Below are positions 33,373 through 42,108 of a stretch of DNA of 64,000 nucleotides, one piece after another (position 1 is the first letter of the stretch; each line of letters begins with the position of its first letter). The notes under the pieces were generated by a model. It did not search any database, was not told where the DNA came from, and was given only the letters and a program-made list of their open reading frames with translations. The stretch covers positions 62,001 to 126,000 of the forward strand of contig NZ_JAFGYY010000001.1 of the NCBI RefSeq assembly GCF_017491605.1, given 5' to 3'. Origin of the DNA: Pseudomonas sp. 30_B (GTDB lineage: Bacteria; Pseudomonadota; Gammaproteobacteria; Pseudomonadales; Pseudomonadaceae). The position numbers were made by a program, and so were the translations under genes.

Positions 33373-36318
33373 ATGAGCCTGCCGTCCCTGGCCGCTGTGC
33401 CGGCCACGCTGAAGCCCCTCGCCGAGCGAGCCGAGCAGAATTTCCGCTCCGCCGTTTCCCTGCTTTCCCCCGAACAGATCGCCAGTTTCGACACGTGGTC
33501 CGACGAGCGGCATGCCGACTTCGCCCGGGTCACTGCCGGTAGCGACTTCGTCGCCGAGCAGGTCCAGCGCGATCCTGCCTTTTTATTGGAGCTGGCTGCG
33601 ACCGGCGAACTGGAGCGCGGCCTGCAGCCGGGCGAGATGCACGCCCAGCTGGAGGCGCTGCTGCACGAGTGCGCCGACGAGGATGAGCTGGGTCGCCGCC
33701 TGCGCCGCTTCCGCCGTCGCCAGCAGGTGCGCATCATCTGGCGCGACCTGACCCGCCGCAGCGATCTGGCCGGCACCTGCCGTGACCTGTCCGACCTGGC
33801 CGATGCCTGCATCGACCAGGCCTATCAATGGCTGTACGTGCGCCACTGCCAGCAGTTCGGTACGCCCATCGGCAATCGCTCCGGCTCGCCGCAGCACCTG
33901 ATCGTGCTGGGTATGGGCAAGCTGGGGGCGGGAGAGCTGAATCTGTCCTCGGACATCGACCTGATCTTCGGTTATCCCGAAGGCGGCGAGACCCAGGGCG
34001 CCAAGCGCGCGCTGGACAATCAGGAGTTCTTCACCCGTCTGGGGCAGAAGCTGATCAAGGCGCTGGACGCCATCACCGTCGAAGGGTTCGCCTTCCGCGT
34101 CGACATGCGCCTGCGTCCCTATGGCTCAAGCGGCCCGCTGGTGTACAGCTTCGCCGCGCTGGAACAGTACTATCAGGACCAGGGCCGCGACTGGGAACGC
34201 TACGCGATGATCAAGGCGCGGGTGGTCGGCGGCGACCAGGAGGCCGGCCAGCGCCTGCTGGAGATGCTGCGGCCGTTCGTCTACCGCCGCTACCTGGACT
34301 TCTCCGCCATCGAGGCGCTGCGCACCATGAAGCAGCTGATCCAGCAGGAGGTCCGACGCAAGGGCATGAGCGAGAACATCAAGCTGGGTGCCGGCGGTAT
34401 CCGCGAGGTGGAGTTCATCGCCCAGGCCTTCCAGCTGATCCACGGCGGCCGCGATCTGAGCCTGCAACAGCGGCCGCTGCTGCGGGTGCTGGCGATCCTC
34501 GAAGGGCAGGGCTACCTGCCGCCGCAGGTGGTCGCCGAACTGCGCGAGGGCTACGAATTCCTGCGCTACGCCGAGCATGCCCTGCAGGCCATCGCCGACC
34601 GGCAGACGCAGATGCTGCCGGAGGACGAGCTGGAGCGTATCCGCGTGGCCTTCATCATGGGCTTCGCCAACTGGTCGGCCTTCCACGAGGCCATCAATCA
34701 TTGGCGCGAGCGCATCGACTGGCATTTCCACCAGGTCATCGCCGACCCGGACGAAGACGAGGACGGCAAGGTCGACACGACTATTGGTGGCGAGTGGATT
34801 CCGATCTGGGAAGAGGCGGTGGACGAGGAGTCCGCCTGCCGGCAATTCGCCGATGCCGGGTTCACCCAGCCGGCGGCCGCCTGGAAGCGCCTGACCGACC
34901 TGCGCAATGGCCCGCAGGTGCGCGCCATGCAGCGCCTGGGGCGGGAGCGGCTGGATGCCTTCATGCCGCGCCTGTTGAACATGATCGCCGAGCGCGGTCC
35001 GGCGGACGTGCTGCTGGAGCGCACGCTGCCGCTGATCGAGGCGGTGGCGCGGCGCTCGGCCTATCTCGTGCTGCTCACCGAGAACCCCGGCGCGCTGGAG
35101 CGTCTGCTGACCCTTTGCGCGGCCAGCCCGATGGTGGCCGAACAGATTGCCAAGTTCCCCATCCTGCTCGACGAACTATTGAATGAAGGGCGGCTGTTCC
35201 GCCCGCCCCAGGCCGCCGAGCTGGGCGCCGAGCTGCGCGAGCGGCTGATGCGCATCCCTGCGGACGACCTCGAACAGCAGATGGAAACCCTGCGCCACTT
35301 CAAGCTGGCCCACGCCCTGCGCGTGGTGGCGTCGGAGATCGCCGGGACGCTGCCGCTGATGAAAGTCAGCGACTACCTGACCTGGCTGGCCGAGGCGATC
35401 CTCGACCAGGTGCTGGCGCTGGCCTGGGATCAACTGGTGCAGCGCCACGGCCGGCCGGCCCGCGCCGACGGTACGCCCTGCGATCCTGACTTTATCATCA
35501 TCGGCTATGGCAAGTCCGGCGGGCTGGAGCTGGGCCACGGCTCGGACCTGGACCTGGTGTTCATCCACGACGGCGACCCGCAGAGCGAAACCGACGGCGA
35601 GAAGTCCATCGATGGCGCGCAGTTCTACACGCGACTGGGGCAGAAGATCATCCACTTCCTCACCGCGCAGACGCCGTCCGGCACTCTATATGAGGTGGAT
35701 ATGCGCCTGCGCCCCAGTGGTGCCTCGGGCCTGCTGGTCAGCTCGTTGCGCGCCTTCGAGGCCTACCAGATGGGTGAGGCCTGGACCTGGGAGCACCAGG
35801 CCCTGGTGCGCGCTCGCGTGCTGGCCGGCTGCAAGCGCGTCGCCGGCGCCTTCGAGGCGATTCGCGCGAAAGTGCTCGGCCAGCAGCGCGACCTGGCGGA
35901 GCTGCGCAAGGAGGTCAGCGAGATGCGCGCCAAGATGCGCGACAACCTGGGGACTCCCGCCACAGCCGCCGGCACCGCGAAAAATGCCTTCGAAGCCACG
36001 GCCTCGTTCGATCTCAAGCAGGATGCCGGTGGTATCGTCGATATCGAATTTATGGTGCAATACGCGGCCCTGGCCTGGTCGTGGCAGCACCCGGAACTGC
36101 TGGAGTTCACCGACAACATCCGCATTCTGGACGGGCTTGAGCGAGTTGGCCTGATGTCCGGTGAGGATGTCCTTCGCCTGCAGGACGCCTACCGGGCGTA
36201 CCGCGCGGCGGCCCACCGGCTGTCCCTGCAGAAGCAGCCGGGCGTGGTGAGCGGCGACCACTTCCATTCCGAACGCCGCATGGTGATGGCGATGTGGAAG
36301 GCCTTCGAGCTGACCTGA
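33373..36318 (+). CDS. glnE: Bifunctional glutamine synthetase adenylyltransferase/deadenylase
   Basis: 981-residue regulator of nitrogen assimilation that adds or removes AMP on glutamine synthetase in response to PII and glutamine. Two nucleotidyltransferase domains are visible. The N-terminal deadenylase has GMGKLGAGELNLSSDIDLIF near residue 180. The C-terminal adenylylase has GYGKSGGLELGHGSDLDLVF near residue 710. A helical linker and regulatory region lies between them. It is divergent from aceE and shares that promoter region. Confidence 0.97.
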   Translation: MSLPSLAAVPATLKPLAERAEQNFRSAVSLLSPEQIASFDTWSDERHADFARVTAGSDFVAEQVQRDPAFLLELAATGELERGLQPGEMHAQLEALLHECADEDELGRRLRRFRRRQQVRIIWRDLTRRSDLAGTCRDLSDLADACIDQAYQWLYVRHCQQFGTPIGNRSGSPQHLIVLGMGKLGAGELNLSSDIDLIFGYPEGGETQGAKRALDNQEFFTRLGQKLIKALDAITVEGFAFRVDMRLRPYGSSGPLVYSFAALEQYYQDQGRDWERYAMIKARVVGGDQEAGQRLLEMLRPFVYRRYLDFSAIEALRTMKQLIQQEVRRKGMSENIKLGAGGIREVEFIAQAFQLIHGGRDLSLQQRPLLRVLAILEGQGYLPPQVVAELREGYEFLRYAEHALQAIADRQTQMLPEDELERIRVAFIMGFANWSAFHEAINHWRERIDWHFHQVIADPDEDEDGKVDTTIGGEWIPIWEEAVDEESACRQFADAGFTQPAAAWKRLTDLRNGPQVRAMQRLGRERLDAFMPRLLNMIAERGPADVLLERTLPLIEAVARRSAYLVLLTENPGALERLLTLCAASPMVAEQIAKFPILLDELLNEGRLFRPPQAAELGAELRERLMRIPADDLEQQMETLRHFKLAHALRVVASEIAGTLPLMKVSDYLTWLAEAILDQVLALAWDQLVQRHGRPARADGTPCDPDFIIIGYGKSGGLELGHGSDLDLVFIHDGDPQSETDGEKSIDGAQFYTRLGQKIIHFLTAQTPSGTLYEVDMRLRPSGASGLLVSSLRAFEAYQMGEAWTWEHQALVRARVLAGCKRVAGAFEAIRAKVLGQQRDLAELRKEVSEMRAKMRDNLGTPATAAGTAKNAFEATASFDLKQDAGGIVDIEFMVQYAALAWSWQHPELLEFTDNIRILDGLERVGLMSGEDVLRLQDAYRAYRAAAHRLSLQKQPGVVSGDHFHSERRMVMAMWKAFELT

Positions 36319-36590
36319 GTCACCCGGCTTCCTCCGTAAATTCCCCCCGAAGAACTGACGGACAGGATGATGGCCGCCAGGTCGGCGGGGGTTGAAACCT
36401 GACCGGGACCGGTCGGTTCTGGCGCTGCGCCAGGTCACAGGGAGTGACGAAATCCGCCCGGCCGGCGCGCTGGCTGGGCTAGACTGCGGGCATTCGATGC
36501 CTGGCACCCGACCGTAACGGCCTGCGCCGCGCGGCTGGATGAATGGAGTACGGGGAGGCGAGAGCCTCCCTGGTCGTTTCTGGAAAACGC
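36319..36590. promoter_or_regulatory. glnE-waaF gap with two inverted repeats; LPS operon promoter region
   Basis: 272 bp without a convincing gene. It holds GACCGG-GA-CCGGTC (36401-36414) and the palindrome CTGGCGC-T-GCGCCAG (36419-36433). A TAGACT near 36479 could be a -10 element for the LPS operon. No matching -35 is evident. In P. aeruginosa ilvE occupies this interval. Confidence 0.45.
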
Positions 36591-37634
36591 ATGAGAATTC
36601 TGATCGTAGGCCCCTCCTGGGTGGGCGACATGGTGATGGCGCAGACGCTGTTCCACTGCCTCAAGCAGCGCCATCCCGACTGTGTGATCGACGTGCTGGC
36701 GCCCGACTGGAGCCGGCCGATCCTCGAGCGCATGCCCGAAGTCCGCCAGGCCCTGAGCTTCCCGCTCGGCCACGGCGTGCTGGATATCGCCGCGCGCCGG
36801 CGCATCGGCAAATCCCTCAAGGGGCAATACGACCAGGCCATCCTGCTGCCGAACTCGCTCAAGTCGGCGCTGGTGCCGTACTTCGCCGGCATTCCCACGC
36901 GCACCGGCTGGAAGGGCGAGATGCGCTACGGCCTGCTCAACGACATCCGCACGCTGGATAAAGAGCGCTATCCGCTGATGATCGAGCGCTTCATGGCCCT
37001 GGCCTACGAGCCGGACGCCGAGCTGGCGCAACCTTATCCACAGCCGCGCCTGTCCATCGAGGCGCAGAGCCGCGATGCCGCCCTGGCCAAGTTCGGCCTG
37101 AGCCTGGACCGCCCGGTGCTGGCGCTGTGCCCGGGCGCCGAGTTCGGCGAGGCCAAGCGCTGGCCGGCCGAGTACTACGCCAAGGTCGCCGAGGCCAAGA
37201 TCCGCGCCGGCTGGCAGGTGTGGATCTTCGGCTCGAAGAATGACCACCCCGGCGGCGAGGACATCCGCTCGCGGCTGATCCCCGGCCTGCGCGAGGAATC
37301 GGTGAACCTGGCCGGCGAGACAGCCCTAGCCGAGGCCATCGACCTGATGTCCTGCGCTGGCGCCGTGGTCACCAACGATTCCGGCCTGATGCACGTGGCC
37401 GCCGCGCTGAACCGCCCGCTGGTGGCGGTCTACGGTTCGACCTCGCCACAGTTCACCCCGCCGCTGGCCGAGCACGTGGAAATCGTCCGCCTCGGCCTGG
37501 AATGCAGCCCCTGCTTCGACCGCGTGTGCCGCTTCGGCCACTACAATTGCCTGCGCGAACTCAAGCCGGCGCCGGTGCTGGAAGCGCTGGACCGTCTGGT
37601 CGGCGATCCGGTGGATGTGGAAAGCGCTGAATGA
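36591..37634 (+). CDS. waaF: LPS heptosyltransferase II
   Basis: 347-residue GT9 enzyme that adds the second L-glycero-D-manno-heptose to the inner core at the cytoplasmic face of the inner membrane. The start at 36591 gives the family N-terminus MRILIVGPSWVGDMVMAQ; an upstream in-frame ATG at 36543 would add 16 atypical residues. The ADP-heptose-binding region NDSGLMHVAAALNRPLVAVYGS is near residues 262-284. It is the first gene of the LPS core operon and overlaps waaC by 4 bp (ATGA). Confidence 0.96.
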   Translation: MRILIVGPSWVGDMVMAQTLFHCLKQRHPDCVIDVLAPDWSRPILERMPEVRQALSFPLGHGVLDIAARRRIGKSLKGQYDQAILLPNSLKSALVPYFAGIPTRTGWKGEMRYGLLNDIRTLDKERYPLMIERFMALAYEPDAELAQPYPQPRLSIEAQSRDAALAKFGLSLDRPVLALCPGAEFGEAKRWPAEYYAKVAEAKIRAGWQVWIFGSKNDHPGGEDIRSRLIPGLREESVNLAGETALAEAIDLMSCAGAVVTNDSGLMHVAAALNRPLVAVYGSTSPQFTPPLAEHVEIVRLGLECSPCFDRVCRFGHYNCLRELKPAPVLEALDRLVGDPVDVESAE

Positions 37635-38701
37635 GGGTGTTGCTGATCAAGACGTCGTCCCTGGGCGACGTCATCCATACCCTGCCGGCGCTCACCGACG
37701 CCGCCCGCGCCATTCCCGGCATCCAGTTCGACTGGGTGGTCGAGGAAGGCTTCGCCGAGATTCCCGCCTGGCACCCGGCGGTAGCCCAGGTCATTCCGGT
37801 GGCGATCCGCCGCTGGCGCAAGAACCTCTGGCAGACCCTCAAGAGCGGCGAGTGGAGCCGTTTCAAGCGGCGCCTGAAGGAGGTCGACTATGACCTCGTC
37901 ATCGACGCCCAGGGCCTGCTCAAGAGTGCCTGGCTGACCCGCTACGTGCGCCGCCGCACCCCGGTTGCGGGACTGAACCGCGAGTCCGCCCGCGAGCCGG
38001 CCGCCAGCCGCTTTTACCGCCGCACCTACCCGGTTGCCTGGGGGCAGCACGCCGTCGAGCGCGTGCGCCAGTTGTTCGCCCAGGCGCTGGACTATCCGCT
38101 GCCTGGCGGTACCGGCGACTACGGCCTGGATCGCAGCCGCCTGCTGGATTCGGTGGAAACCGAGCCCTACCTGGTGTTCCTGCACGGCACTACCTGGGTT
38201 ACCAAGCACTGGCCCGAGGCCTACTGGCGCGAGCTGGCCGAGCGCATGGGCGAGCGCGGCTGGTCGGTGCGCCTGCCCTGGGGCAACGATGCCGAGCGCC
38301 AGCGCGCCGAGCGCCTGGCCCAGGGCTTGGAAAATGCCTCGGTGCTCCCCAGATTAAGCCTTGCAGGCATGGCCAAGGTACTGGCCGGCGCTTCCGCCTG
38401 CGTGGCGGTCGACACCGGGCTCGGACACTTGGCGGCCGCACTGGACGTGCCGACCCTCTCGCTGTTCGGCCCGACCAATCCGGGCCTGACCGGCGCCTAT
38501 GGGCGTTCCCAGGTGCACCTGGCCAGCGACTGGTCCTGCGCACCCTGTCTGCAGAAGACCTGCACCTACCAGCCGACGGCCGAAGACAAGCGCCAGTTCG
38601 ACCTGCGGCATGAACAACCTCTGTGCTTCACGCGCCTGAACCCGCAGCGCGTGGCGACCCAGCTGGAGGCACTGCTGCTGGCTCCGGAGACGCTGCGATG
38701 A
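37631..38701 (+). CDS. waaC: LPS heptosyltransferase I
   Basis: 356-residue GT9 enzyme that adds the first heptose to Kdo2-lipid A. It starts MRVLLIKTSSLGDVIHTLPAL and has the sugar-nucleotide-binding segment VDTGLGHLAAALDVPTLSLFGPT near residues 258-280. The start codon overlaps the waaF stop and its own stop overlaps the waaG start, so translation is likely coupled. The donor ADP-heptose depends on HldE, encoded near 58.6 kb. Confidence 0.96.
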   Translation: MRVLLIKTSSLGDVIHTLPALTDAARAIPGIQFDWVVEEGFAEIPAWHPAVAQVIPVAIRRWRKNLWQTLKSGEWSRFKRRLKEVDYDLVIDAQGLLKSAWLTRYVRRRTPVAGLNRESAREPAASRFYRRTYPVAWGQHAVERVRQLFAQALDYPLPGGTGDYGLDRSRLLDSVETEPYLVFLHGTTWVTKHWPEAYWRELAERMGERGWSVRLPWGNDAERQRAERLAQGLENASVLPRLSLAGMAKVLAGASACVAVDTGLGHLAAALDVPTLSLFGPTNPGLTGAYGRSQVHLASDWSCAPCLQKTCTYQPTAEDKRQFDLRHEQPLCFTRLNPQRVATQLEALLLAPETLR

Positions 38702-39819
38702 CCCTGGCTTTCGTCCTCTACAAATACTTCCCGTTCGGTGGATTGCAGCGCGACTTCATGCGCATCGCCCTGGAGTGCCAGCAGCGCGGCCACGCCATCC
38801 GCGTCTACACGCCGATCTGGGAGGGCGAGGTGCCGCCCGGCTTCGACGTGCGCGTGGCGCCGGTCAAGTCGCTGTTCAATCATCGCCGCAACGAGAAATT
38901 CAGCGCCTGGCTGGCCGCGGACCTCGCGCGCTCGCCGGTGGACCGGGTGATCGGCTTCAACAAGATGCCGGGCCTGGATCTGTATTACGCCGCCGACGGC
39001 TGCTTCGAGGACAAGGCGCAGACCCTGCGCAATTCGTTCTACCGCCGCTGGGGCCGTTACAAGCACTTCGCCGACTACGAACGCGCGGTGTTCGCGCCGG
39101 AGTCGAAAACCGAGATCCTGATGATCTCCGAGGTGCAGCAGCCGCTGTTCATCAAGCATTACCGCACCCCCGAGGCGCGCTTCCACCTGCTGCCGCCGGG
39201 CATTGCCCAGGATCGCCGTGCGCCGGCCAACGCCGCCGAGATCCGCGCCGAGTTCCGCCGCGAGTTCAAGCTGGCCGACGATGACCTGCTGCTGGTGCAG
39301 ATCGGCTCGGGTTTCAAGACCAAGGGCCTGGACCGCAGCCTGAAGGCGCTGGCCGCGCTGCCGCGCAGCTTGCGCAAGCGCACCCGGCTGATCGCCATCG
39401 GCCAGGACGACCCCAAGCCCTTCCTGCTGCAGGTCAAGGCGCTGGGGCTGTCGGACAACGTGCAGATCCTCAAGGGGCGTAGCGACATTCCGCGCTTCCT
39501 GCTCGGCGCCGACCTGCTGATCCACCCGGCCTACAACGAGAACACCGGCACCGTGCTGCTGGAGGCGGTGGTGGCGGGGCTGCCGGTGCTGGTCACCGAC
39601 GTTTGCGGCTACGCCCACTACATCGACGAGGCCAAGGCCGGTCGAGTGGTGCCGTCGCCCTTCGAGCAGGACGATTTCAACGCCATGCTCAAGGACATGC
39701 TGGAGGACGATGCCGCACGCGCCGAGTGGTCGCGCAACGGTCTGGCCTTCGCCGACACCGCCGACCTCTACAGCATGCCGCAGCATGCCGCCGACCTGAT
39801 CCTGCGGGAGCGCGCATGA
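38698..39819 (+). CDS. waaG: LPS core glycosyltransferase WaaG family (GT4)
   Basis: 373-residue GT4 enzyme that adds the first outer-core hexose(amine) to HepII. It begins LAFVLYKYFPFGGLQRDFMRIA, the WaaG signature. The retaining-GT E-x7-E element appears in NENTGTVLLEAV near residue 280. In P. aeruginosa the equivalent gene (PA5010) is also called wapG and is thought to add galactosamine. The start at 38698 overlaps the waaC stop. The exact sugar is inferred. Confidence 0.93.
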   Translation: MTLAFVLYKYFPFGGLQRDFMRIALECQQRGHAIRVYTPIWEGEVPPGFDVRVAPVKSLFNHRRNEKFSAWLAADLARSPVDRVIGFNKMPGLDLYYAADGCFEDKAQTLRNSFYRRWGRYKHFADYERAVFAPESKTEILMISEVQQPLFIKHYRTPEARFHLLPPGIAQDRRAPANAAEIRAEFRREFKLADDDLLLVQIGSGFKTKGLDRSLKALAALPRSLRKRTRLIAIGQDDPKPFLLQVKALGLSDNVQILKGRSDIPRFLLGADLLIHPAYNENTGTVLLEAVVAGLPVLVTDVCGYAHYIDEAKAGRVVPSPFEQDDFNAMLKDMLEDDAARAEWSRNGLAFADTADLYSMPQHAADLILRERA

Positions 39820-40622
39820 AGCTCGAGCTGCACGAACCCTTCAAGACCCTGTGGACCGGCAAGGACCCCTTCGTCGAGGTCGAGCGCCTGCAAGGCAAGG
39901 TCTACCGCGAACTGGAAGGCCGCCGCACGCTGCGCACCGAGGTCGACGGGCGCGGCTACTTCGTCAAGATCCACCGCGGCATCGGCTGGGGCGAGATCGT
40001 CAAGAACCTCTTCAGCGTCAAGCTGCCGGTGCTCGGCGCGGGCCAGGAGCAGCGAGCCCTGGAGCGCCTGCACCGGGCGGGCGTGGCAACCATGACCTCG
40101 GTGGCCTATGGCGAGCGCGGCGGCAATCCGGCCGCTCAGCACTCCTTCATCATCACCGAGGAACTGGCGCCCACCACCGACCTTGAGGTCCTGTCGCTGG
40201 ACTGGCGCCAGCAGCCGCCCGAGCCGCGCCTGAAGCGTGCGCTGATCGCCGAAGTGGCGAAGATGGTGGGCACCATGCACCGCGCCGGGGTCAACCACCG
40301 CGACTGCTATATATGCCATTTCCTGCTGCACACCGACCGCCCGGTCAGCGCCGATGACCTGCGCCTGTCGGTGATCGACCTGCACCGCGCCCAGACCCGC
40401 GCCGCCACGCCGCGCCGCTGGCGCAACAAGGACCTGGCGGCGCTGTACTTCTCCGCGCTGGACATCGGCCTGACGCGCCGCGACAAGCTGCGCTTCCTGC
40501 GTGATTACTTCGGTAAGAATCTGCGTGACATCCTGCGCGAGGAGGCTGCGCTGCTGGCGTGGATGGAGCGCAAGGCGGCCAAGCTGTACGACCGCAAGCA
40601 ACGTTATGGAGACCTGCTCTGA
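39816..40622 (+). CDS. waaP: LPS core heptose I kinase
   Basis: 268-residue kinase that phosphorylates HepI of the inner core; core phosphates are important for outer-membrane integrity and polymyxin resistance in P. aeruginosa. The catalytic loop HRDCYICHF places the catalytic Asp at D163, the same number as in PAO1 WaaP as I recall. The metal-binding Asp is in LSVIDLHRAQ. The start at 39816 overlaps the waaG stop by 4 bp, and the 268-residue length equals the PAO1 protein. Confidence 0.96.
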   Translation: MKLELHEPFKTLWTGKDPFVEVERLQGKVYRELEGRRTLRTEVDGRGYFVKIHRGIGWGEIVKNLFSVKLPVLGAGQEQRALERLHRAGVATMTSVAYGERGGNPAAQHSFIITEELAPTTDLEVLSLDWRQQPPEPRLKRALIAEVAKMVGTMHRAGVNHRDCYICHFLLHTDRPVSADDLRLSVIDLHRAQTRAATPRRWRNKDLAALYFSALDIGLTRRDKLRFLRDYFGKNLRDILREEAALLAWMERKAAKLYDRKQRYGDLL

Positions 40623-41356
40623 TGGCCGGCTGGGCACTTGAAGCCGACTACCAGCATCTCGCCGCCGATTTCGGCAGCCTGGATGCCGTGTTCGCCCTTG
40701 ACGGCGAGCGCATCACCAAGGATGCGATGTCCGATGTCGTCCGCGTGGAGCGGGACGGCGTGCGCTACTACGTCAAACGCTACCGCAAGCCGGGCAAGGG
40801 TTTTCGCCGCTATCTGCCGCGTCCGCGGGTGAAGGCCGAGTGGCAGAACCTCAAGCAGTTCGCCAAGTGGGGCATACCGACCGCGAAAGTGGTGGCCTAC
40901 GGGCTGGAGCGCGCCAACGGCGGTTTCTCCCGTGGCGCGATCATCACCCGCGAACTGGTCGGGACCGAAGACCTGCATGCCCTGGCCAAGCGCGACGATC
41001 CGCGCCTGAAGGATCGCACCTGGGTCGAGCATGTCATGCGCCAGCTGGCCAGCTACACGCGGACCATGCATGACAACCACTTCACCCACAACGACCTGAA
41101 GTGGCGCAACATCCTGGTGGACGGGGAGGGCACGGTGTACTTCATCGATTGCCCGATTGGCGATTTCTGGGTCAGCTTCATGCTGCGCTACCGCATCACC
41201 AAGGACCTGGCCACCCTCGACAAGGTCGCCAAGTACCACCTTTCCTACACGCAGCGCCTGCAGTTCTACCTGCTCTACCGGCGCCGCGAACGATTGAACG
41301 CGTCGGACAAGAAGCGTGTCCGGCAGATCGTCCATTTCTTCGAGGGACGCGAGTGA
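40622..41356 (+). CDS. wapP: LPS core kinase WapP-like (InaA/RIO-like family)
   Basis: 244-residue protein with a lipopolysaccharide-kinase fold. The nucleotide-binding Lys is in RYYVKRYRKPGKG. The catalytic loop HNDLKWRN has D158 and the metal site is in VYFIDCPIGDFW. All key residues are present, so it should be an active sugar kinase, probably acting on HepII in the core (inferred from the P. aeruginosa locus). It overlaps waaP by one base (TGATG) and is followed by a GTG start overlapping its stop. Confidence 0.85.
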   Translation: MAGWALEADYQHLAADFGSLDAVFALDGERITKDAMSDVVRVERDGVRYYVKRYRKPGKGFRRYLPRPRVKAEWQNLKQFAKWGIPTAKVVAYGLERANGGFSRGAIITRELVGTEDLHALAKRDDPRLKDRTWVEHVMRQLASYTRTMHDNHFTHNDLKWRNILVDGEGTVYFIDCPIGDFWVSFMLRYRITKDLATLDKVAKYHLSYTQRLQFYLLYRRRERLNASDKKRVRQIVHFFEGRE

Positions 41357-42108
41357 AGGATTTCATTGCTGAGGGCGATCAGGCGCTGCTCGAGCGCAAC
41401 GCCCTGGCCGATTTCGATGCCCTGTGGGACCTGCAGCTGGAAGCCGTGGACGAGCCCAACACCGAGCGCGGTGGCTGGAGCAGTGTCTATCGCCTGGAGC
41501 TGGACGGCACCGCCTACTACCTCAAGCGCCAGAGCAACCACCTGACCCGCAGCGTCCGCAAGCCCATGGGCGAGCCGACCTTCAGCCGCGAGTTCCGCAA
41601 TATCCAGCGCTACCACCAGCTCGGCATTCCCTCCATGCAGGCGGCCTTCTTCGGCGCGCGGCAGGTGGGCAGCGAGCGCCGGGCGATCCTGATGACCCGT
41701 GCCCTGGATGGCTGGCGCGACCTGGACAGCCTGTTGCAGGGCTGGTCGAACCTCTCCGCAGAGCGGCGCCAGGCCATCCTGCACGCCTGCGGCATGCTTG
41801 CCCGCCGCCTGCACGAGGCCGGGCAGATGCACGGCTGCTTCTATCCCAAGCACATATTCCTGCGCGAAACCGACGATGCCTTCGAGGCGACCCTGATCGA
41901 CCTGGAGAAGACCCGTCCGCTGTGGTTCGGCCAGCGCGACCGCGTGCGCGACCTCGAACCGCTGCTGCGCCGTGCGCCGGACTGGAACGAAACCGACGTG
42001 CGCAACCTGCTGGCGGCCTACCTCGGTACCTCGGCCAGTGGGCGAGAGGTCGACGACTGGTACCGCCGCCTCGGCGCCCGCCGCAAGAAGAAGGAAGGCC
42101 GCACATGA
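41353..42108 (+). CDS. LPS kinase-fold protein lacking the catalytic Asp (PA5007-like)
   Basis: 251-residue member of the same kinase fold. The N-terminal lobe looks intact (TAYYLKRQSNHL and the following GEPTFSREFRNI). In the catalytic loop, HGCFYPKHIFL has Cys at residue 162 where WaaP has Asp163. The metal-binding Asp in ATLIDLEKTRP is kept. It may therefore be a pseudokinase or scaffold for the core-phosphorylating enzymes, or use a different base. It starts at GTG 41353 overlapping the wapP stop and overlaps wapQ by 4 bp. Confidence 0.8.
   Translation: MKDFIAEGDQALLERNALADFDALWDLQLEAVDEPNTERGGWSSVYRLELDGTAYYLKRQSNHLTRSVRKPMGEPTFSREFRNIQRYHQLGIPSMQAAFFGARQVGSERRAILMTRALDGWRDLDSLLQGWSNLSAERRQAILHACGMLARRLHEAGQMHGCFYPKHIFLRETDDAFEATLIDLEKTRPLWFGQRDRVRDLEPLLRRAPDWNETDVRNLLAAYLGTSASGREVDDWYRRLGARRKKKEGRT

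Noticed and set aside
36543..36590. Longer N-terminus of WaaF from an upstream ATG
   Set aside because: The added 16 residues do not resemble the family, which begins MRILIVGPSWVGD.
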